A DNA stretch of 64,000 bases from positions 1,062,501 to 1,126,500 of the forward strand of contig JBBBDQ010001688.1 in assembly GCA_037127315.1 (NCBI GenBank), in the 5' to 3' direction. Shown one piece after another: positions 57,730-64,000 of the stretch. Within the stretch, counting starts at the first letter, position 1, and each line of letters opens with the position of its first letter. This stretch comes from Ascarosepion bandense. Its lineage: Eukaryota; Mollusca; Cephalopoda; Sepiida; Sepiidae. Both the position numbers and the translations under genes were made by a program. The notes beneath the pieces were generated by a model that saw only the letters and a program-made list of their open reading frames with translations, made no database searches and had not been told where the DNA came from.

Positions 57730-58320
57730 TCTTTATATAAATAAAGTTCTTAAGCATTTTTAAAACATTGGCACTTTCAATCATCGACTCATTGGACCGC
57801 CTTATAGACAAAAAAAAATGTAGACAACAAATTTTAAAATGACTTAAAAATCCAATATTTATTCTGGAGATATGTTTCGTTGTAATTTAGTAAATTTAGC
57901 AATTAATTTACAGAATTTTGTAAAATTAACGTTTCATTTTTATTTAAAACTCTTGAAAATGACGTTTATCACGCACAGTAGCCTGTGAGGTTAAAGGTGA
58001 AAAAGAAAATGTTTAATTACATCACTTAAAAGGCGCGCGAAAAATTAAAAATTAAAATTAAAAAATACGTATCACCAGTCGTGCAATAATGAAGATAATG
58101 TTTAAAAAATAAATTATCTATAAACATAGGAAACTAATAGTTTACGAATATATATTCTTTTTATTTTATACGATTTTGCGGAACTTCGTAGAGAATGAAT
58201 CATTTTATTTTTATACTAATGTAGAAGTAATAATTTCTTTTTAATTAAATGATACTTTTGAGTGTAATTTAATTTTATTATTATTATTATTATTATATCA
58301 TTTTTCATCATATTTCGATT
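57730..58320. other. No gene recognised
   Basis: Strongly AT-rich sequence with only short homopolymer and ATT repeats. Confidence 0.4.
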
Positions 58321-58589
58321 TCTGCTTTGGTCTCACTACCAACCAAGTCTGCGGGGAGACCTAAGGCAGGTAGTGGCGTGTTGTTATGGCTCCATTTCAT
58401 GTTTTTCTATCTTCCCTATCATCTCCAGCATTACATAGATAAAGTTTTCCTTAGTGTGTGGGCTGTACTTAATAAGACAATTTTTTGTATATCTCTTAAG
58501 CTGGGGTTTCCAGGGATTCTTTCAATATGTTGTTTTGTTCCATTTTTTTATCATTCCAAGTGCACCTACTATCACTGGCACAACTCTTG

Positions 58590-58600
<11 letters not shown>
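58320..58600 (-). mobile_element. LINE-E fragment: polymerase C-terminal tail
   Basis: The minus strand contains TRVVPVIVGALGMIKK (near 58590-58545), a conserved block close to the end of a group of invertebrate non-LTR polymerases where K-x-x-V-V-P-V-I-V-G-A-L-G precedes the stop. The remaining tail to 58330 is frameshifted. An ATT microsatellite sits at its upstream edge. Confidence 0.6.

Positions 58601-58635
<35 letters not shown>
58590..58635. repeat. (ATT)n microsatellite
   Basis: About 15 perfect ATT units, read as poly-Asn, -Ile or -Tyr frames. Confidence 0.95.
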
Positions 58636-58636
<1 letters not shown>

Positions 58637-58679
58637 TTCGTAGCTGTTTGATTTCAGAAAATATCTAATTACACTCAAT

Positions 58680-60040
58680 GTGATCTTTTTTTAATTCTTC
58701 TGAATTTAAGAATTATTGAATTATCAAGGATCATATTGCTCTTCCGATAGGGAAAAGAAGTCAAAGACGTTAATTCAAAATTATTTTGATTTTGAACATC
58801 TATACCAAAAAACATTCTAACTTTTAAAAGAAAGAAAACTTTTTAAAAAAAAAGTTCACATTCGAAAATGTTATTAAACTTTATATTTTTTGATTCTTCG
58901 ATCGTACCTTTTAGTTTTATTTAATGATGAAAAACTTCTTACGAACAGAAACGGGATGAATTTCAAAACCTTCCTGAAAATCTTTTTTTTTATTTATTTA
59001 ATTGAATTATTTTTTGTTAAAATTCGTTTTCTTTTTACAGAAATAACATTTTCAGGGATGTTTCTATATATAACTTTGCAAATTTTTCGAGCATTTCCAA
59101 ATTAAAAAATACACACGAGAAAGAGTGTGCGTGGTGGGAGCTGAAACCGACCCTCACCTCACAAATATTGACACATATTTATTAGAAAATAAAGTAATGT
59201 GCTCAGTACACACTTGACCTATAAATGAATAAGTACTGGAAATGCCGTTTGAATTTGAATTTTAGCTAATATTTTAAAACACAGGGTAGCGATTTTTCGC
59301 TTTCATTTCGGAAAAAAAAAACTACAACCATTTTTAATAAGACATAATTTCATTCAATCTTTATTAATTAACATTTTTCATTATTCGCTGTAAGACGCAA
59401 ATTTGGGTTCATGTTTGTCGAGAAAGTAAAAAAAAATGTAAAAACTCACTTTTGAATTTTTATCTAATATTTTTCGACAAGATTTTCGTTAAAGATACCA
59501 GTAGACATAGAAATCAGCAATGTATAAAATGCATAGAGACTCGCAATTTCAAAACTTAGGTGAACATCTGACCATTTAATGTTCATCTTTTCTCTATTAA
59601 AAATAAGTTTGCTTTTTCTTTTCCAGATGTTTTCTATTTTTTTTAACTTTCAATATCAGAATTTTGAACTGATGTTTCATGTTTTTTTTTTATGTAGAAC
59701 AACTTTTGAGGCAGGGGAAATAACTCTACTTTTACATAACATGGTTATTTCCCTTGACAATCTTCCTCCATCATTGCAATTCATTGGTTACATCAATTGA
59801 TATTAAGTTTTATTTTTGTTTCTAGACTTGTATATCCGCAAATAATCAAAAGTTGTTTTTATGTGTAAATTGATGATTTTATCTTCATTTTCCGACCAAT
59901 ATATGGAAGATCAATTATTTGCAGTAATTCGTGCGTAAATAAACGGATAATATTATATTTTTTAATAAAAATGGTTGACGAAGTCGGCAAAGAGATCAAA
60001 AGGTACGAGATAGTAACAGGGGTGAAGATAAACCGCGATT
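58680..60040. other. No gene recognised
   Basis: AT-rich sequence with short frames of hydrophobic, Phe-rich character caused by T-runs. Confidence 0.4.
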
Positions 60041-60044
60041 AAGT

Positions 60045-60760
60045 CTTTGGCTTGCGGCTGGGGGCGTGAAAAGAAGTTCTCTTTCCCAGCCTTTTCTCTG
60101 GGCGGGCAAACCAGGTGGCTTGTTCGATCTGGAAATAAATTGGTGGAAGATGCGGGAGAAGGTCAAGGGCGCAGTTCGTCTGTGGTCCCGCGGGAATCTT
60201 CCCTTAAAGGAGAAGGAGGAAGTATGTGTTTCGCATATCTATCTTTACCAACTTTCCGTTCTTCCACGCTCTATGTGCCATACTAAAGCAATTAGTTAGG
60301 ATCTTGTTCTTCTTGTGGGAAAGCTAAGCTCCCAAGGTATGTCGAGAGATCTATTGCATCCATCCTTCCGAAGGAAGTTTTGGTTATACCTAGTCGTAAA
60401 TATACGCTTCGAATTGCAAGTTTACTAAATACATCATGGCTCACATGCTGCGATGAAATTCTTTGGCTTTGAGGCTATTTCTGTTTGTATCAATGTGGTA
60501 ATGTCGTGGACTAAGGCTAACCACCATGTGTTCTCGTGCTTACCAGGTTACGAGCCGTGATATGGACGACGCGACAGAAGAAATTCTATGGAGACAAGAA
60601 GTTTACCTCTGCCCAACTGATCTTGTTCTTTAAGTGTCAGCTTAAAATCAAGATCAGGATGAAAAGGCGACGACTCTCTCCATCAGAATTTGGCAAAGGT
60701 GGGTGAGTCTTGCGCGTATCTGTTGGGTCAAAGGATCCGACTTAGAGTGGTATTTTGATG
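60045..60760 (+). mobile_element. LINE-D fragment: degenerate polymerase C-terminus
   Basis: Plus-strand frames contain EINWWKMREKVKGAVRLWSR, NLPLKEKEEVCVSHIYLYQL and SVLPRSMC. The W-x-R-x-L-P/L-x-x-K-x-x-V-x-x-x-Y/H-I-x-x-x-L-x-Y-x-L-S-V-L-P pattern is typical of the region after the RT domain in some LINEs. After 60300 the frame shifts several times. GC content is higher than that of the neighbours. It ends close to the mariner insertion. Confidence 0.6.
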
Positions 60761-60830
60761 CCGGTAGGCGTCAAGATATTATATTTATGATATTAAACAT
60801 TGGCAACCCCACCCAACATATGTTAACTTA

Positions 60831-62101
60831 TCACTCAATAAGTTCCGGGCCTGGCATATAAACGGCGCCACTAATAAAAAAAATCCATATGATTTTTATG
60901 AAGTACTGACCTTCAACTGGCACGTGATCAAATGTGGGCCCAATCGGGTTATTAGTTTACAAATTACACTTATTTAAGTGAAGCTACTGTTGAAAATTTT
61001 CCAAATAAAGGAAAAATCTGAATTTCGTGTGTTGATAAAGCATTGCTTTCTGATGGGGAAAAAATACTGTTCAAGCAAAGCAATGGCTTGATAAGTGTTA
61101 TTCGCACTCTGCTCTGTCGGAAACAACAGTCAAGAGGTGGCATACTGATTTTAAACGCGGTCGTACAGATACAAACGTTGCCAAAATCGACAGTTGACCC
61201 GGAAAATACCAAAAAAAAAAACTTCACAAACTCGTTTTGGCCAATCGTAAATTGAAGTTTCGGAAAATAGAGGAGGAGTTGAATATATCAGAAGGTAATG
61301 TATTCACCATTTTCCATGAACATTTAATGAGAAAGCTGTGTTCAAAATGGATGCCTCGTTTGTTCACAGTCGATCAAAAACAACAACACGTCGACGATTC
61401 AGAGCGTTGTTTGCAACTGTTTCAACACAGCAAGAAAGAGCTTTTGCGTAAATATGTGACAATGGATGAAACATGAATCCACCATTTCACCCCGTAGTCA
61501 ATTTGGCAGTCAGGTGAGCAGACAGCAGTAGGTAAAAGCCGTCCAAAGCGACCAAAGACGCAAACATCAACAGCCAAGGTTTTGGCCTCCATATTTTTAG
61601 ATGCGCAAACTATTTTGTTCATCGATTACCTTTAGAAAGAAGGAACCATCAGTAGCGAATATCATATAGCATTATTGGGGCGTTTGAAGGAAGAAATCAC
61701 CAAAAGCCGCTACGAATGAAGAAGAAAAAAGTGATCTTTCACCAAGACAACGCACCCTATCACAAGTCGATCGCAAGGATGGCAAAACTACATGAATTGC
61801 ATTTTGAATTGTTTCCGCGTCCACCCTATTCTCCAGATCTGGCCCCCAGCGACTACTGGCTGTTTGCAAACCTCAAAAGAATGCTCCAGAGAAAGAGATT
61901 TGGCTCCAATGAAGAAGTGATATCGGAAACTGAGGCGTATTTTGAGGCCAAAGACAAATCTTTCGACAAAAAAGGCACCGAACTGTTAGAGAAGCGTTGG
62001 AATCAGTGTATCACTCTAGAAGGAGACTATGTTGATAAATAAGGTCAAATTTTGCCTAAACGTTGTTGTTTTATTAGTTAGGCCCAGAATTTATTGAGTG
62101 A
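60831..62101 (+). mobile_element. Mariner (DD34D) element, nearly complete, inactive
   Basis: A 1271-bp element with 24-bp terminal inverted repeats (TCACTCAATAAGTTCCGGGC and its inverse, 20 of 24 matching), flanked by TA on the left and TG (decayed TA) on the right. The transposase runs from about 61000 in pieces. A helix-turn-helix region is read in shifted frames. The block 61237-61476 ends YVTMDET, the first catalytic Asp, at a TGA where Trp is usual. More stops lie at 61495 and 61633, with a frameshift near 61715. The final piece (61716-62042) has HQDNAPYH and SPDLAPSDYWLF, whose catalytic Asp residues are 34 apart. 1.27 kb is the usual mariner length. Confidence 0.95.
61716..62042 (+). 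pseudogene. Mariner transposase C-terminal part
   Basis: 108 codons in one open frame: HQDNAPYH (second catalytic Asp), PRPPYSPDLAPSDYWLFANL (third Asp, D-34-D spacing) and a C-terminal RKRFGSNEEVISETEAYFEA block. It ends at a stop 36 bases before the 3' terminal repeat begins. The upstream N-terminal and first-Asp parts are in another frame with stops, so the gene is dead. Confidence 0.92.
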
Positions 62102-62468
62102 TGCGTTAGTTTAGGCTTGTTTTGTTTTTTAGTCTTTTATTTCGAGCTAACTTAACTATGGGATGCATGTTTATTGATGTCTTTTATTTTTGTCCCCCCA
62201 CTTCCTTTAGTTTAATTCTTCATCCTCCCACCACCCGTTAAGCGAACTGAAATATCACTTCTCTCATGAATGCTGAACACTTTTTGTTTTTCGAATGAGT
62301 TCTCTCGGAATTGTTATCGTGTTTGAATAAGTGTTGTGTGTGTGGTATGGCGATTGATTTATTTTTAATTCATCCATGTCCTGCATTAATTTCTTCAAGT
62401 TAACTGATACTTCTGCCACAATTAAATATTGAGGGGGTGGGGTATAACTCACACCATTTTTAGTTTCT

Positions 62469-62473
<5 letters not shown>

Positions 62474-62530
<57 letters not shown>
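62474..62530. repeat. (TA)n microsatellite
   Basis: Perfect TA run of about 57 bp. Confidence 0.95.
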
Positions 62531-62534
<4 letters not shown>

Positions 62535-62539
62535 GCATA

Positions 62540-63160
62540 TTGTAAATATCTATTGGCGTTTTCATCTTCAAATGATGTTATTTTATCGCCCCACCCCAGA
62601 CAAATTGTATCTTTCTTGTACTTCATAGATACTTGAGGTATTATGGTGATTGTAGTAAGAATGTAAGGATGTGGTATTTTGGTGTAAGGAATATAGCATA
62701 GTTTGTATGGGTCAGTAACTGTGACTAGGTAAGTTTAAGATAAGACAGATGATGACCAGCCTTCCCGATAGCCATTTTTAACCTTGTGCTACATTTTTTG
62801 TATTTATACAAAAATAAATATCATTAGTCAAATAGATCTTCATAAGCTTCTACTTAGACTTGTTGCTATATTACATAGCATAATCTGGCGTGATCAACAG
62901 TTTTAATAAGGGCTGTACACTCAAACCCTCAATCATCATGACTTGTGTCTTCATGCTAGCATAACACTCGACGGCTTTCAAACATAATCATGTACCCAGT
63001 TTCACTCACATGGAGTAGGTCAACCTGGTTTTTAGACACTTCTTAACGGTTCCATGCGCAGATTTGGATTTTCGCGTAAGAGATGTCCAGTTTGGTGATC
63101 AGTACGTACAATAAACATTGTTTTTTGTTTTGTTACTTTTTTTTTGCTTTGTTTTTTTTT
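62540..63160. other. Probable intron or upstream sequence of the LRR gene
   Basis: AT-rich and without recognised elements. It lies just upstream of the LRR exon on the same strand, so it is probably its intron or 5' flank. Confidence 0.35.
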
Positions 63161-63164
63161 TTTG

Positions 63165-63212
63165 TTGTTTGTTTGTTTGTTTGTTTGTTTGTTTGTTTGT
63201 TTGTTTGTTTGT
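63165..63212. repeat. (TTTG)n microsatellite
   Basis: About twelve TTTG/GTTT units. Confidence 0.95.
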
Positions 63213-63423
63213 TCTTTTCTTTTAATACACCAGTCCAGTTCTTGGTTGGGCTGAACGGTCTGCTAGAATCTTGATTTGATCCAAATTCAAAAGAGATGAC
63301 AGACCTTAAAAAAAGATGTCTGCCAGTTAGGATTATTCAAAAACATTACTTTACTTTATACAGATTCATTTTTTATTTTATCATCCGTATAAAAAAAAAA
63401 ATTCAAATAAAGTTTTAAAATAA

Positions 63424-63443
63424 TTTTTTCTTTCTTCTTTCAG
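63424..63443 (+). promoter_or_regulatory. Candidate splice acceptor of the LRR exon
   Basis: A 17-base pyrimidine-rich tract (TTTTTTCTTTCTTCTTT) is followed by CAG at 63441-63443, a textbook 3' splice site. The ATG of the LRR protein lies 19 bases downstream, so the coding exon would begin with a short stretch of 5' UTR and an upstream non-coding exon is expected. Confidence 0.65.
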
Positions 63444-63461
63444 TTTTTCCGGAGTTTACCG

Positions 63462-64000
63462 ATGTTGTTCGCTCAGCTTCTGATTTTGACCCTGCTGGTG
63501 GCGCTCGGTCAAGCAGAATGGGACCAACCATGCGAACGTGGCTGCGAGTGCTTGCGCGGCAAAGCTATTTGCATGAACATGAGGACCTTCCCTACCAAAC
63601 TGCCACGTCATCTGCGCTACCTGGACGTGAAGAAATTGAATGGCTCAATAATACCTCCCGGTGCACTTTCCGACCTGCCTCATCTTCAAGAGGTGAAGAT
63701 CTTAAATAGCAAGATCAGTTCTATCCGCCCATGTGCCTTCAGCAACTTGGGCAGCCTTAAAATACACATTGAGAATTGTGACATCAATCAAATCGAAGCT
63801 GGTGCTTTTCGCTTCATTTCCAAGATGGCTTCGGTCTCTATAAAAACCTCTCGAATTGTGCGTATCTACAGTTTCGCCTTTAACGATCTACAAAACCTCA
63901 CGTCTCTTGAGATTCACAAATGTAACTTCCAGACAGTTGGACCGTACAGCTTTAATAACATTAGCTTTGTCGATAAAATCGAATTCTCCTACAACATTTT
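63462..64000 (+). CDS. Secreted or membrane leucine-rich-repeat protein, 5' part
   Basis: Open from the ATG to the window edge (179 complete codons, no stop), so the gene continues beyond it. Residues 1-18 form a signal peptide (hydrophobic LLILTLLVALGQA, likely cleavage after Ala18). An LRRNT cap follows with Cys24, Cys28, Cys30 and Cys37 (C-x3-C-x-C-x6-C). From about residue 50 there are at least four or five LRRs of the x-L-x-x-L-x-I-x-x-x-x-I-x-x-I-x-x-x-A-F type (PPGALSDLPHLQEVKILNSK, CAFSNLGSLKIHIENCDINQ, FAFNDLQNLTSLEIHKCNFQ). These are features of extracellular LRR proteins and receptors that bind protein ligands. Which family member it is cannot be told, because the C-terminal part is absent. 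Codon usage is GC-richer than the flanking DNA, as expected of a real exon. Confidence 0.88.
   Translation, partial: MLFAQLLILTLLVALGQAEWDQPCERGCECLRGKAICMNMRTFPTKLPRHLRYLDVKKLNGSIIPPGALSDLPHLQEVKILNSKISSIRPCAFSNLGSLKIHIENCDINQIEAGAFRFISKMASVSIKTSRIVRIYSFAFNDLQNLTSLEIHKCNFQTVGPYSFNNISFVDKIEFSYNI

Noticed and set aside
63518..63709. 63-codon frame beginning MGPTMRTWLRVL
   Set aside because: It lies in a different frame inside the LRR coding exon (63462 onward). The LRR frame has the signal peptide, cysteine pattern and repeats, so the shorter frame is a shadow.

Overview
This is about 64 kb of AT-rich, repeat-dominated animal nuclear DNA. Nothing in it looks bacterial or phage-like. The only convincing host gene is the first part of a leucine-rich-repeat protein at the right edge (63462 to the window end). 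It has a splice acceptor just upstream, a signal peptide and an LRR N-terminal cysteine cluster. The dense TA, CA/GT, GATA and GAAA microsatellites, the many short tRNA-derived SINEs and the fragmented non-LTR elements suggest a lophotrochozoan, most likely a cephalopod mollusc such as an octopus or squid. That assignment is from general appearance, not from a database match. Family names A to F below are local labels.

Region by region. 0-9 kb: microsatellites, LINE-B fragments and SINE-A/B/C pieces. 9.4-11.4 kb: a clean 32-bp tandem array and a decayed 44-bp array that ends exactly at a SINE-A copy. 12.8-13.7 kb: a minus-strand LINE with a degenerate reverse-transcriptase C-terminus. 16.9-18.5 kb: a LINE-F end, a SINE-A, and a SINE-B whose 5' end is a 5S rRNA-like sequence. 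21-28 kb: LINE-A copies, tRNA-like SINE-D and GT-rich minisatellites. 27.5-31.9 kb: a SINE-B copy split by a LINE-A and by a 3.5-kb array of 20+20-bp units. 34.4-37.4 kb: two large fold-back elements and the longest LINE-A. 38.8-43.6 kb: a run of SINE-A copies and a second 5S-like/tRNA-SINE junction. 45.1-47.8 kb: a possible hAT-like element and a DD37D-type mariner relative, each carrying another insert. 52.4-55.8 kb: SINE-A, a Ty3/gypsy relic interrupted by LINE-A, and another DD37D mariner end. 57-62.1 kb: LINE-B, two more LINE ends and a nearly complete 1.27-kb DD34D mariner with matched terminal repeats. 63.4-64 kb: the LRR gene.

The elements appear to interact. Short tRNA-type SINEs and a recurrent ~190-bp LINE-A tail segment look like dependents of LINE machinery. 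Simple repeats often sit at element ends. In one case a satellite array has apparently grown out of a short duplicated motif inside SINE-B. All transposase and polymerase remnants seen carry stops, frameshifts or truncations, so none looks autonomous.
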